A stretch of DNA of 64,000 nucleotides from Streptomyces sp. CB02056 (GCF_001905545.1 NZ_LIPD01000007.1:503045-567044), one strand, 5' to 3'; positions 37,867 through 47,050 are shown, counted from the stretch's first letter. The notes: generated from the letters alone by a model not told the origin. A program made the numbers and translations.

Positions 37867-37905
37867 GATCAAAAGGTCGATAGAGATCGCTTTTTGATCG
37901 ACCAA
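37867..37905 (-). promoter_or_regulatory. HEPN-ATPase promoter with overlapping dyads
   Basis: On the minus strand TTGGTC (37900-37905), 17 nt, TATCGA (37877-37882). Two perfect inverted repeats overlap it: GGTCGAT/ATCGACC (37875-37881, 37897-37903) and GATCAAAA/TTTTGATC (37867-37874, 37892-37899). The density of dyads over both hexamers indicates tight repression. Confidence 0.6.
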
Positions 37906-38089
37906 CGGATCGCGTGATCATGTCTACTGCCCCCGGCGGCCTTCGGCGCTGACGGTCGCGGGGCTGGTCACCGGCGCTTGGCCGGGCGGGGTGTTCACGT
38001 TCTATTGTGGCGGGCGCGGTCGGCGGCGCGGTCGGGAGGCGGCGCCGCGGCGGCCGCATCGGGCGCGAGGCGAATGGGGTGGGCGGACG

Positions 38090-40240
38090 GTGTCGGGGCG
38101 GCGGAGCAGCGGGGTGCTGGCGATCTGGGCGGAGGCGCAGCGACAGCAGCAGCGCCGGGAGGAGGCCCGGTGGCGCGCCGAGGCGGCGGAGCAGCGCCGC
38201 CGGGAGCGGGAGCAGCGGGAGGTGCAGAAGGCGGCGGCCCGCGGCGAGCGTGAGGCGCAGCGCGCCTACCAGCAGTCGCGGGAGGCGGAGGTGGCCCGGC
38301 GGACGGCCGAACTGGACGCCCGGGTCGAGGAGTTGCGGGGGCTGCTGGCCGCCGGGCTGGCCGCGCCGGCCTTCGGCCCGCAGGCCCTGCTGGCGCCGCG
38401 GGCGGTGCCGCCGTTCGATCCGGGGCCGCTGGGCGAGCCGGTGCCGATGCCGGACCAGTCCTCGGCCCGGTACTTCGTGCCGCCGCCGGACCCGGTGCAG
38501 GCCCGCAACCCGGGGGTGCGGCAGCAGTACGAGCAGTACCTGGCCCAGGCCCGGGCCCGGTTCGAGCAGGACTGGTACGCCGCGCAGGCCCGGGAGGTGG
38601 ACCGGCAGCACCGGCTGGCCGCGTACCACCAGGAGTACCTGGCCGGGGTCGAGCAGTCCCGCCGGCAGCAGGAGGAGCTGGCCGCCCGGACCGAGGAGCT
38701 GCTGCGCCGGCTGCGGGCGGGCGAGCCGGAGGCGGTGCAGGAGTACTTCACGGCCGGTCTGTACGCCTCGGCGGCCTGGCCGGAGGGCTTCCCGCACCGG
38801 CTGGCGGCGGCGTTCGACGCCGGGAGCCGGCAGCTGGTGGTGGACTGGGAGCTGCCCGGGCCGGACGTGGTGCCGGCCGCCGGCCGGGTGCGGTACGTGA
38901 AGTCGGACGACCGCGAGGCCGAGGTGGCCCGCCCGGCGACGGAGCGCAAGGCGCTGTACCGGGAGGTGCTGGCGCAGTCGGCGCTGCGGGTGGCGGTGGA
39001 GCTGTTCCGGGCGGACCGGGACGGGCTGCTGGACTCGGTGGTGCTGAACGGCTTCGTGCTCGGCATCGACCCGGCGACCGGCCGGGAGGCCGAGCGCTTC
39101 CTCTCCACCCTGACCGCCACCCGGGCGGGCTTCGCCGCCCTGGCGCTGGACCGGGTGGACCCGGTGGAGTGCTTCCAGGGCCTGGGCGGCCGGCTGTCGG
39201 CGCGCCCGGAGCGGCTGGACGAGGTGCGGCCGGACCGGCGGCCGGAGAGTGTCGGCGGGAGCCTGGCCGGGCACGGCGGCGAGGACGAGCCGGACCTGTT
39301 CGAGATGGACCCGCTGGACTTCGAGGAGCTGATCGCCGAGCTGTTCCGGCTGCGCGGCTTCCGGGTGATGACCACGGCCCGCAGCGGCGACGTCGGGGTG
39401 GACGTGGTGGCCGAGGACCTGGACCCGGTGACCGGCGGCACGATCGTGATCCAGGCGAAGCGCTACAAGAAGACCGTCCCGCCGACGGCGGTGCGCGACC
39501 TGGAGTCCACCGTCCGCCACCACGGTGCGATCAAGGGCATCCTGGTCACCACCGCGGGCTTCGGCCGCGGCTCGTACAGCTACATCGAGGGCAAGCCGCT
39601 GGCCCTGGTGAGCGGCCCGGAGCTGGTCGCCCTGCTCGCCGAGCAGGGCCTGCGCGGCCGGCTCGGCGGCGACGGTTCCTCCGCTGCCGCCTCGGCCGTC
39701 GCGAACGACCGGTCCGAGGAGGCGCGCGAGACCGCCCTCACGGTGAGCTGGCAGAGCCGGACGGCCGGCGGGGACGCTGTGGAGCTGGACGTCACCGCCT
39801 TCCTGTGCGCCGACGGCCGGGTGCTGAGCGACGAGCACTTCGTCTTCTTCAACAGCCCGCAGGACCCGGACGGCGCCGTGCGGCTGCACCCGACCCGCTC
39901 GGTGCCGGGCGAGCCGACCCGGGCGGCCCGGCTGGCCCTGGACCTGCACCGGCTGCCGGCCGCCGTCGAGGAGGTGGTGGTCGCCGTCTCCACCGAGGAG
40001 GAGGACCACCCGGCGCTGCCGCTCGGCTACGTGCACGGGCTGGCGCTCGCCGCCGCGTACGGGCCGGGCGCCGGCGGACCGGACGCCTGGGCGGGCCCGA
40101 CCGGCGGGGTGCCGGACAGCGCGATGCTGCTCGGGGCGTTCCGCCGGGCTTCCGGCGGCTGGGAGTTCAGCCCGTCCGGGCGGGCGGTGACGAACGGCCT
40201 GGCCGGGCTGGCGGCGGCCTTCGGCGTGGCGGTCGAGTAG
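38090..40240 (+). CDS. Mrr-like nuclease fused to a TerD-like domain
   Basis: A 716-aa multidomain protein. Residues 10-80 are a highly charged coiled coil (Gln/Arg/Glu rich). A long middle region follows. At about 400-520 lies a restriction-endonuclease fold of Mrr type: DFEELIAELFRLRGFRV, GDVGVDVVAEDL (Asp) and IVIQAKRYK (QxK), then IKGILVTTAGFGRGSYSYIEG. The C-terminal about 170 residues (ELDVTAFLCADGRVLSDEHFVFFN...) match the Ca-binding TerD fold. Nuclease-TerD fusions are described in predicted tellurite/stress and phage-defence systems. GTG 38090 is used; upstream codons are Arg-rich noise. Confidence 0.82.
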   Translation: MSGRRSSGVLAIWAEAQRQQQRREEARWRAEAAEQRRREREQREVQKAAARGEREAQRAYQQSREAEVARRTAELDARVEELRGLLAAGLAAPAFGPQALLAPRAVPPFDPGPLGEPVPMPDQSSARYFVPPPDPVQARNPGVRQQYEQYLAQARARFEQDWYAAQAREVDRQHRLAAYHQEYLAGVEQSRRQQEELAARTEELLRRLRAGEPEAVQEYFTAGLYASAAWPEGFPHRLAAAFDAGSRQLVVDWELPGPDVVPAAGRVRYVKSDDREAEVARPATERKALYREVLAQSALRVAVELFRADRDGLLDSVVLNGFVLGIDPATGREAERFLSTLTATRAGFAALALDRVDPVECFQGLGGRLSARPERLDEVRPDRRPESVGGSLAGHGGEDEPDLFEMDPLDFEELIAELFRLRGFRVMTTARSGDVGVDVVAEDLDPVTGGTIVIQAKRYKKTVPPTAVRDLESTVRHHGAIKGILVTTAGFGRGSYSYIEGKPLALVSGPELVALLAEQGLRGRLGGDGSSAAASAVANDRSEEARETALTVSWQSRTAGGDAVELDVTAFLCADGRVLSDEHFVFFNSPQDPDGAVRLHPTRSVPGEPTRAARLALDLHRLPAAVEEVVVAVSTEEEDHPALPLGYVHGLALAAAYGPGAGGPDAWAGPTGGVPDSAMLLGAFRRASGGWEFSPSGRAVTNGLAGLAAAFGVAVE

Positions 40241-40331
40241 TCGGCCGGGCCCCGGCCCCTTCCGGAACCGTCCGGAACCTGCCGGGGCCCTTGGTCCTCA
40301 GGGTCCGGCGTCATACCTGAGGAGGAGAAGG

Positions 40332-40366
40332 CCCCCCGCCGTCCCGCCGGGTCGGCGGGGGCCGAC
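40332..40366. terminator. Hairpin terminator after the nuclease-TerD gene
   Basis: A GGCCCCC(C)GCC/GGCGGGGGCC stem with one bulge. A smaller CCTCAGG/CCTGAGG stem lies just upstream. Together they fill the first half of the 213-bp gap before the ABC genes. Confidence 0.65.
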
Positions 40367-40453
40367 CCTCCGCGTGGCATACGAATCGCATTCGAACAGC
40401 TTGGGATGATGTTACGGAGTTAAACATTCCGTTAATCAGCCCGAGGAGTCCAC

Positions 40454-41224
40454 GTGACGTTCCCCGCAACCGCCGTCCACACCGGCCGCGCGGCCGCCCG
40501 AGCCACCAGCCTGAACAAGGTCTACGGGGAGGGGGAGACCCGCGTCGTCGCCCTCGACAACGTCAGCGTCGTGTTCCCCCAGGGCGAGTTCACCGCCATC
40601 ATGGGCCCCTCCGGCTCCGGCAAGTCCACCCTCATGCACTGCATGGCCGGCCTCGACACCGTCACCTCCGGCTCCTCCACCATCGGCGACACCGAGCTCG
40701 TCGGCCTCAAGGACAAGCAGCTCACCCAGCTGCGCCGGGACCACATCGGCTTCATCTTCCAGGCCTTCAACCTGCTCCCCACGCTGACGGCCCTGGAGAA
40801 CATCACCCTCCCCATGGACATCGCCGGCCGCAAGGTCGACAAGCCCTGGCTCGACCGCGTCGTCGACACCGTCGGCCTCTCCGGCCGCCTCAGCCACCGC
40901 CCCTCCCAGCTCTCCGGCGGCCAGCAGCAGCGCGTCGCCTGCGCCCGCGCCCTCGCCGGCAAGCCCGACATCATCTTCGCCGACGAGCCCACCGGCAACC
41001 TCGACTCCCGCTCCGGCGCCGAGATCCTCTCCTTCCTGCGCAACTCCGTGCGCGAGCTCGGCCAGACCGTCGTCATGGTCACCCACGACCCCGTCGCCGC
41101 CTCCTACGCCGACCGCGTCGTCTTCCTCGCCGACGGCCGCATCGTCGACGAACTCCACCAGCCCACCGCCGACACCGTCCTGGACCGCATGCGCCGCTTC
41201 GACGCCAAGGGCCGCACCAGCTGA
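40454..41224 (+). CDS. ABC transporter ATPase (MacB/LolD type)
   Basis: A 256-aa ATPase. Walker A GPSGSGKST, Q-loop FIFQAFNLLPTLTALENI, signature LSGGQQQRVACARAL, Walker B IIFADEPTGNLDS and the H-loop MVTHDP are intact, and EPTGNLDS is typical of the MacB/LolD/FtsE group. It energises the FtsX-like permease encoded next. The GTG at 40454 has GAGGAG upstream. The leader contains GTTAA direct repeats 12 bp apart (near 40418 and 40430), possibly bound by a response regulator. Confidence 0.93.
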   Translation: MTFPATAVHTGRAAARATSLNKVYGEGETRVVALDNVSVVFPQGEFTAIMGPSGSGKSTLMHCMAGLDTVTSGSSTIGDTELVGLKDKQLTQLRRDHIGFIFQAFNLLPTLTALENITLPMDIAGRKVDKPWLDRVVDTVGLSGRLSHRPSQLSGGQQQRVACARALAGKPDIIFADEPTGNLDSRSGAEILSFLRNSVRELGQTVVMVTHDPVAASYADRVVFLADGRIVDELHQPTADTVLDRMRRFDAKGRTS

Positions 41225-41286
41225 TCCGGCCCACCGAGGCCCGAAGCCACCCGTCCCCCGAGTACCCCCAGGACTGACACTCCCTC

Positions 41287-43848
41287 ATGTTCCGCACCGC
41301 ACTGCGCAATGTGCTCGCCCACAAGGGCCGGCTGCTGATGACGGTACTGGCCGTCATGCTCGGCACCGCCTTCGTGTCCGGCACGCTGGTCTTCTCCGAC
41401 ACCTTCGGCAACGCGCTGAGGACCCAGAACTCCAAGAGCTACACGGACGTCGCCGTCACGGTCGCCGACCGCGAGGCCCGCAACCTCAGCGACGACGACG
41501 GCGGCCGGATCGCCGGCCCGACCCTCACCGAGGAGACCCGTGCCAAGGTCGCCGCGGTGCCCGGCGTCGCCGAGGTCCGCGGCGTGGTCAGCGGCTTCGC
41601 CGGCATCGCCGACACCAAGGGCGCGCTGATCGGCAACGGCTTCTCCACCACCGGCACCAACTACGTGCCGGGCGCCGACGGCACCGACCCGCGCTACCCG
41701 CTGGTCGAGGGCCGCGGCCCGAAGGACGCCACCGAGATCGCGCTGGACCGCAAGACCGCCGACAAGGGCGGCTACAAGGTCGGCGACACCGTCCGGGTCG
41801 CGGTCAACGGCCCGGTGATGAAGCTCAAGCTCACCGGCACCCTGACCACCAACGACCCGCGCGTGGTGGCCGGCGGCTCGCTCGCCGCCTTCGACACCGC
41901 CACCGCCCAGCAGCTCTACCTGACCCCGGGCCGCTACGCCGAGCTGGACGTCAGGTCCAAGCCGGGCACCGACGACGCCGCGCTGCTCACCGCCGTCAAG
42001 CAGGCCGTCCCGCAGGGCGACTCCATCGAGGCGAAGACCGGCCGCGAACTCGCCGCCGAGCAGGACGAGATGATCCGGAAGGGCACCACCGTCCTGACCA
42101 CCGTCCTGATGGGCTTCGCGGGCATCGCGCTGTTCGTCGGCATCTTCATCATCGCCAACACCTTCACCATGCTGGTCGCCCAGCGCACCAAGGAGCTGGC
42201 GCTGCTGCGCGCCGTCGGCGCCACCCGCCGCCAGATCACCCGCTCGGTGCTGATCGAGGCCGTGCTGGTCGGCCTGACCGCCGCGGTGACCGGCCTGCTG
42301 GCGGGCATCGGCATCGCCGCCGGACTCAAGTCGCTGCTCAACGGCCCGATGGACGCCAACCTGCCGGACGGCCCGCTGATCATCGCCCCGACCACGGTGG
42401 TCGCCGCGCTCGCGGTCGGCGTGCTGGTGACGGTGCTGGCCGCCTGGCTGCCCGCCCGCCGGGCCTCCCGGATCGCCCCGGTGGCGGCGATGAGCTCGGC
42501 CGAACAGCCCGCGACCCAGAAGGGCCTGCGGATCCGCAACACCATCGGCCTGCTGTTCTCCCTGGCCGGCCTCGCCGCGCTGGCCGGCGGTGTGGCCGGC
42601 AAGGAGGTCAAGCTGGTCGGCCTCGGCGCCGGCACGCTGCTGATCGGCGTGTTCGTGCTGACCCCGCTGCTGTCCCGGCCGCTGATCGCGCTGTTCGCCC
42701 CGCTGCTGCGCGCCGTGTACGGCGCCCCGGGCAAGCTGGCCCAGGAGAACGCGGTCCGCAACCCGCGCCGCACCGCCGCGACCGCCTCGGCGCTGACCAT
42801 CGGCGTCACCCTGATCACCTCGCTGACGGTGATCGGCGCCTCGGTGAACCAGGCCGTGGACAAGGCCGCCGAGACCGACCTCAAGGCCGACTACACCGTC
42901 GCCATGCAGAACTTCTCGAAGCTCTCCCCCGAGGTCGCCGCCCAGATCGCCAAGGCGCCCGGCGTCAGCGTGATCAGCGCCGAGCGCAACGTCACCGTCA
43001 AGACCGGGCAGAACGGCGAGGACAGCGAGTGGATGACCGCGGTGGACGCCGCGACCATCGACCAGGTGGCCACCGTCAAGGTCAAGGAGGGCTCCCCGGA
43101 CGCCCTCAAGCAGGGCAGGCTGCTGGTCAGTTCGGGCCGCGCCGAGCGCGCCGGCTACAAGGTCGGCGACACCCTCGCCGTCACCTACCCGGACGGCGCC
43201 AAGGGCTCGCTGACCGTCGGCGGCATCCTGGAGGCCAACACCGCGCTGGCCTCGGTCATCGTCCCGGAGGCCGTGGTCGCCCCGCACCTGGCGCCCGCCA
43301 CCGGCCTGGAGAAGGTCCTGGTCAAGGGCACCAACGGCGCGACCGAGGAGCTGAAGCAGGCGCTGCGCGACGCGACCGGCGGCAACCCGCTGATCGCGGT
43401 CAAGGGCGCGAAGGAGATCAAGGCGGAGAACCGCCAGATGATCACCGGCATCCTGAACATGATGTACGGGCTGCTCGGCATGTCCGTGGTCATCGCGGTG
43501 CTCGGCGTGGTCAACACCATGGCCATGTCGGTGTTCGAGCGCCGCCGGGAGATCGGCATGCTGCGGGCGATCGGCCTGGACCGGCTCGGCATCCGCCGGA
43601 TGGTCCGGCTGGAGTCGCTGCTGATCGCGCTGTTCGGCGGGCTGGTGGGTGTCGGACTCGGCATCCTGGTCGCCTGGGCGGGTGTGCGCACGCTGGCGGA
43701 CAGCCTCAAGGACATCACCACCGTGGTGCCGCCGGTGCAGACCGTCGGCTTCCTGCTCGCGGCCGCCGTGATCGGCCTGCTGGCCGCGCTCTGGCCGGCC
43801 CACCGGGCGGCGAAGCTGGACATCCTGGACTCGATCAAGAGCCAGTAG
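41287..43848 (+). CDS. ABC transporter permease, duplicated FtsX domain
   Basis: An 853-aa permease. An N-terminal helix and MacB-like periplasmic domain are followed by three helices with LALLRAVGATRRQITRSVLIEA, then a second half repeating the plan and ending in helices with EIGMLRAIGLDRLGIRRMVRLE. The two coupling motifs mark two FtsX domains. With the ATPase 62 bp upstream it forms a complete mechanotransmission-type exporter or lipoprotein/peptide pump. Substrate unknown. Confidence 0.93.
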   Translation: MFRTALRNVLAHKGRLLMTVLAVMLGTAFVSGTLVFSDTFGNALRTQNSKSYTDVAVTVADREARNLSDDDGGRIAGPTLTEETRAKVAAVPGVAEVRGVVSGFAGIADTKGALIGNGFSTTGTNYVPGADGTDPRYPLVEGRGPKDATEIALDRKTADKGGYKVGDTVRVAVNGPVMKLKLTGTLTTNDPRVVAGGSLAAFDTATAQQLYLTPGRYAELDVRSKPGTDDAALLTAVKQAVPQGDSIEAKTGRELAAEQDEMIRKGTTVLTTVLMGFAGIALFVGIFIIANTFTMLVAQRTKELALLRAVGATRRQITRSVLIEAVLVGLTAAVTGLLAGIGIAAGLKSLLNGPMDANLPDGPLIIAPTTVVAALAVGVLVTVLAAWLPARRASRIAPVAAMSSAEQPATQKGLRIRNTIGLLFSLAGLAALAGGVAGKEVKLVGLGAGTLLIGVFVLTPLLSRPLIALFAPLLRAVYGAPGKLAQENAVRNPRRTAATASALTIGVTLITSLTVIGASVNQAVDKAAETDLKADYTVAMQNFSKLSPEVAAQIAKAPGVSVISAERNVTVKTGQNGEDSEWMTAVDAATIDQVATVKVKEGSPDALKQGRLLVSSGRAERAGYKVGDTLAVTYPDGAKGSLTVGGILEANTALASVIVPEAVVAPHLAPATGLEKVLVKGTNGATEELKQALRDATGGNPLIAVKGAKEIKAENRQMITGILNMMYGLLGMSVVIAVLGVVNTMAMSVFERRREIGMLRAIGLDRLGIRRMVRLESLLIALFGGLVGVGLGILVAWAGVRTLADSLKDITTVVPPVQTVGFLLAAAVIGLLAALWPAHRAAKLDILDSIKSQ

Positions 43849-43866
43849 TCCGGGCCCTGAACGGAT

Positions 43867-43908
43867 GGAGCCCCCGGGGCGGTTCGGAAGAACCGGCCCG
43901 GGGGCTCC
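43867..43908. terminator. Bidirectional hairpin terminator
   Basis: A 12-bp stem GGAGCCCCCGGG with its complement, extended by an inner GGTTC/GAACC stem, 18 bp after the permease stop. Confidence 0.85.
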
Positions 43909-43963
43909 GTCGTGTCATCAGGCGAGCGTCATCAGGTGGACATCGTCAACCGGACAGCATCAA

Positions 43964-43991
43964 GTGAACCGGATCGGGTGAACCGGATCAG
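43964..43991. repeat. 14-bp tandem repeat at the DUF4232 stop
   Basis: GTGAACCGGATCGG is followed directly by GTGAACCGGATCAG; partial copies extend to about 43925 (CATCAGGTGGAC, GTCAACCGGACAG). The TCA at 43988 is the TGA stop of the lipoprotein gene, and several other minus-strand TGAs recur in the partial copies. Confidence 0.7.
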
Positions 43992-44599
43992 TTGAACAGC
44001 ACCTTCTCGTTGTTCGGCTGCAGGGTGCCGGTGGTCAGCCCGGCGGCCGAGACCAGCAGCTGGCCGGCCGGCTTGCCGTCGGTGCCCAGCACCTCGGCGT
44101 TGACCGCCGTGGTCTCGTCCGGCGCGGTGACCTGGAGGCCGGTGAGCACGTGGCAGGTCGCGTCCGACTTGTCGCAGGCGCTCCACTTGAGGCCCGCGTA
44201 GCCGGACTTGTTGGGCTTCAGGGTGACCAGCACCGCGGGCCCGGGGTGCGACTCGCGGTTGGCCGCCAGCGCGTCCGCGCTGTTGTCGGCCTTCAGGCCG
44301 CCGAAGCCCGGGTAGCCGTACAGGGTGCAGTTGTGGCTGCTCTTGTTCTTGATCGTCAGCATCGCCGAGCCCGCGCCCTTGAGCTGCACGGTGGCGGTGA
44401 TGTCGTCGCTCTTGCAGCGCGAACCGGCCGCCTGGCCGGCCATCGGGTCGCCCGGGACGGTGGCCCCGGCGGCGCTCGCCTTCGGGTCGCCCGGCTTGTC
44501 GTCGGTGTACTTCACGTCGTCGCACGCGGTCAGCAACACGGTCGCCGCGAGGGCGGCGACACCGGCGGCGACTAACCTGGCAGGCCTGCGAACGGTCAT
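43988..44599 (-). CDS. DUF4232 lipoprotein
   Basis: A 203-aa lipoprotein. The type II signal ends at the lipobox LLTAC (about residue 25). The DUF4232 domain follows: MLTIKNKSSHNCTLYGYPGFGGLKA and later SGYAGLKWSAC with conserved Cys pairs. The protein faces the cell exterior; the family's role is unknown. ATG 44599 (MTVRRPAR) starts the signal peptide; 44626 is an upstream alternative. Confidence 0.85.
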   Translation of the reverse strand: MTVRRPARLVAAGVAALAATVLLTACDDVKYTDDKPGDPKASAAGATVPGDPMAGQAAGSRCKSDDITATVQLKGAGSAMLTIKNKSSHNCTLYGYPGFGGLKADNSADALAANRESHPGPAVLVTLKPNKSGYAGLKWSACDKSDATCHVLTGLQVTAPDETTAVNAEVLGTDGKPAGQLLVSAAGLTTGTLQPNNEKVLFN

Positions 44600-44762
44600 G
44601 TTCCCCCCATGTGTGGGTAATGGCATGGTGCTGTCACCCTAAGTACGAAGGTGGTGGCGCAACGGTTCCACTGGGACTGCAGTTTGTCAGAGCTGACCGT
44701 TTTCGTCGTCTTCCTGACTGGTTCCGACCGCTCCTGGCGAGAACTGGCTCCGCTCCTACGAA

Positions 44763-44794
44763 ACCGCCCCGACCGGCGGGTGCCGGACGGGGCG
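44763..44794. terminator. Terminator of the efe operon
   Basis: CCGCCCCG/CGGGGCGG 8-bp stem with a 16-nt loop that can itself pair, 58 bp downstream of efeU. Confidence 0.6.
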
Positions 44795-44851
44795 GTACGG
44801 GTGGAGCGGGGTGGAGCGGGTGCTACGGGTGGAGCAGGTCGAACGGCCGGA

Positions 44852-45700
44852 TCAGGCGGCCGGCTTGGCGGCCACCGGCTGGGCGGGCTTCTTGCTCCTG
44901 CCGCCGCCGAGGACGTTGAAGAACACCGCCAGGGTCGGGACCAGGTAGAGCAGCCAGACCACCAGCTGCAGCACCGTCGGGTCCGGCTGGAAGTTGAACA
45001 CGCCCTTCAGCAGTGTGCCGTACCAGCTGTCCTTGGGGATGGTGCTGGAGATGTCGAAGGCCATGTTGTGCAGGCCGGGCAGCCAGCCGGCCTCCTGGAG
45101 GTCGTGCACGCCGTAGGCGAGGACGCCGGCCGCGACCACGACCAGCATCGCGCCGGTCCAGGTGAAGAACTTGGCCAGGTTGATCTTCAGCGCGCCCCGG
45201 TAGAACAGCCAGCCGAGCACCACCGAGGTGAGCAGGCCGAGTGCGGCGCCGATCAGCGGGTTCCAGCCGTCCCCGGTGGCCTGGACGGCGGTCCAGATGA
45301 ACAGGGACGTCTCCAGGCCCTCACGGCCGACGGCCAGGAAGGCGGTGACCACCAGGGCGGTGGTGCCCATCGCGATCGCCGCGTCCAGCTTGCCGTGCAG
45401 CTCGGTCTTCAGGTGCCGGGCGGTGCGCCGCATCCAGAAGACCATCCAGGTCACCAGGCCGACCGAGATGATCGACAGCGAGCCGCCGAGCGCCTCCTGG
45501 GCCTCGAAGGTGAGCTGCGAGGAGCCGAACTGGAGCACCGCGCCGAAGGCCATGGAGAGCGCCACGGCCGAGCCGACGCCGATCCACACCGGCGGCAGCC
45601 GGTCCTTGCGGCCGGTCTTGACCAGGTAGGCGATCAGGATGCAGACGACCAGGCTGGCTTCTAGGCCTTCGCGCAGGCCGATCAGGTAGTTGCCGAACAC
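44852..45700 (-). CDS. efeU: Ferrous iron permease EfeU (FTR1 family)
   Basis: A 282-aa membrane protein with seven helices. Both family signatures are present: REGLEASLV in TM1 and REGLETSLF in TM4, whose Glu residues bind iron. It transports iron across the cytoplasmic membrane together with EfeO and EfeB, encoded just upstream in the same operon. It is 48 bp downstream of efeB. Confidence 0.95.
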   Translation of the reverse strand: MFGNYLIGLREGLEASLVVCILIAYLVKTGRKDRLPPVWIGVGSAVALSMAFGAVLQFGSSQLTFEAQEALGGSLSIISVGLVTWMVFWMRRTARHLKTELHGKLDAAIAMGTTALVVTAFLAVGREGLETSLFIWTAVQATGDGWNPLIGAALGLLTSVVLGWLFYRGALKINLAKFFTWTGAMLVVVAAGVLAYGVHDLQEAGWLPGLHNMAFDISSTIPKDSWYGTLLKGVFNFQPDPTVLQLVVWLLYLVPTLAVFFNVLGGGRSKKPAQPVAAKPAA

Positions 45701-45748
45701 GCGGGCTCCTGGGGGGTGTCGAGATGGTACGGGAGAACAGGAGGGGTG

Positions 45749-47050
45749 TCAGCCGAAGAGGGCCTGGCCCCACCACTCCCCCGGCTTGCGCACGCCCGCC
45801 GGGCAGGCGAAGTGGGCGGAGCCGACGTGCTGGATGTACTCGTTGAGCTTGTCGCTCGCCGCGAGCTTCTGCTGGAGCGGGACGAAGGCCTTGCGGGTGT
45901 CGCGCTGGTAGGCGAGGAAGAACAGCCCGGCGTCCAGGCGGCCGAGGCCGTCGGTGCCGTCGGTGAAGGAGAAGCCGCGGCGCAGGATCATCAGGCCGCT
46001 GTTGGCGTCCGGGTGGGCGAGGGCGACGTGCGAGGTCGCGGGCATCGCCGCGAGGTCCGGCGCGTCGTGCTCCTTGCCCTTGCCGTACGGGGCGCCCTCG
46101 CCCTTGGTGCGGCCGAAGGTGTCCTCCTGGTCCTTCAGCGAGGCGCGGTCCCAGGTCTCGATGTGCATCCGGATCCGCCGGGCGACCAGGTAGGAGCCGC
46201 CGGTCATCCACTCCGGGCCGTCGCCGGGGGCGGCCCAGACGTGGTCGGCCAGCTTCGCGCCGTCGGTGCCCGCGATGTTGTGGGTGCCGTCCTTGAACCC
46301 CATCAGGTTGCGCGGGGTCTGCTCGTCCGGGGTGGTCGAGGAGGTCTTGCCGAAGCCGAGCTGCGACCAGCGGATGTTGACGGTGCCCATGCCGATCCGG
46401 GCCAGGTTGCGGATCGCGTGCACGGCGACCTGCGGGTCGTCGGCACAGGCCTGGACGCAGAGGTCGCCGCCGCTGCGGGTCGGGTCGAGCTTGTCGCCCT
46501 TGAAGTTCGGCAGGTCGATCAGGCCCTCGGGGCGCTTGGCCTGGAGGCCGAAGCGGTCGACGCCGTCCTTCTCGAACAGGCTCGGCCCGAAGCCGATGGT
46601 CAGGGTGAGCCGGGAGGCGGGCAGGCCGAGGGCCTCGCCGGTGTCGTCCGGCGGCGCCTCCGGCGAGCCGGGCACCGCGCCGGTGCCGACCTCGCGGCCG
46701 CCGGTCATCGCGGCGGCCGCCTTGGTCCACTCCTTGAGCAGCTTGACCAGGGACTCCCGGGTGGCCTTCTCGGAGACGTCGAAGGCGGCGAAGTGCAGCC
46801 GGTCCTGGACCGGGGTGGAGATGCCCGCCTGGTGCTCGCCGTAGAACGGCACCTCGGCGCCGACGGGGGCGGCGACCGGGACGGCGTCGTCCTGCCGGGT
46901 GGCCGCGGCGACCGAGCCGACGGCGGCGGCGCCGAGCGCGACGCCCGCGCCGGCCCAGCCGATGACGGCGCGTCGGCTGACCGCGCCCCTGGTCCCGGTG
47001 GCGTCGGCGGCGGCCGGCGTCCCGTTCTGCTGCTCGTTCTCCGCGTCCAT
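45749..47050 (-). CDS. efeB: EfeB, Tat-exported DyP-type haem peroxidase
   Basis: A 433-aa dye-decolourising peroxidase. A twin-Arg signal (SRRAVIGWAGAGVALGAAAVG) occurs at about 26-46, as EfeB is Tat-exported with its haem. Family motifs include GFKDGTHNI (catalytic Asp in GxxDG), HIETWDR with the region of the haem His, and RRGFSFTDG near the C-terminus. It oxidises Fe(II) or releases iron from haem for EfeO/EfeU. Confidence 0.95.
   Translation of the reverse strand: MDAENEQQNGTPAAADATGTRGAVSRRAVIGWAGAGVALGAAAVGSVAAATRQDDAVPVAAPVGAEVPFYGEHQAGISTPVQDRLHFAAFDVSEKATRESLVKLLKEWTKAAAAMTGGREVGTGAVPGSPEAPPDDTGEALGLPASRLTLTIGFGPSLFEKDGVDRFGLQAKRPEGLIDLPNFKGDKLDPTRSGGDLCVQACADDPQVAVHAIRNLARIGMGTVNIRWSQLGFGKTSSTTPDEQTPRNLMGFKDGTHNIAGTDGAKLADHVWAAPGDGPEWMTGGSYLVARRIRMHIETWDRASLKDQEDTFGRTKGEGAPYGKGKEHDAPDLAAMPATSHVALAHPDANSGLMILRRGFSFTDGTDGLGRLDAGLFFLAYQRDTRKAFVPLQQKLAASDKLNEYIQHVGSAHFACPAGVRKPGEWWGQALFG

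Noticed and set aside
37409..40036. One 875-aa minus-strand protein
   Set aside because: Only the last about 141 codons are protein-like and belong to the HEPN-like gene. The rest is antisense to the Mrr-TerD gene and crosses a strong promoter.
33600..40300. Integrated prophage or integrative element
   Set aside because: Lower GC in the ATPase operon suggests transfer, but there is no integrase, tRNA, direct-repeat att site or phage structural gene.
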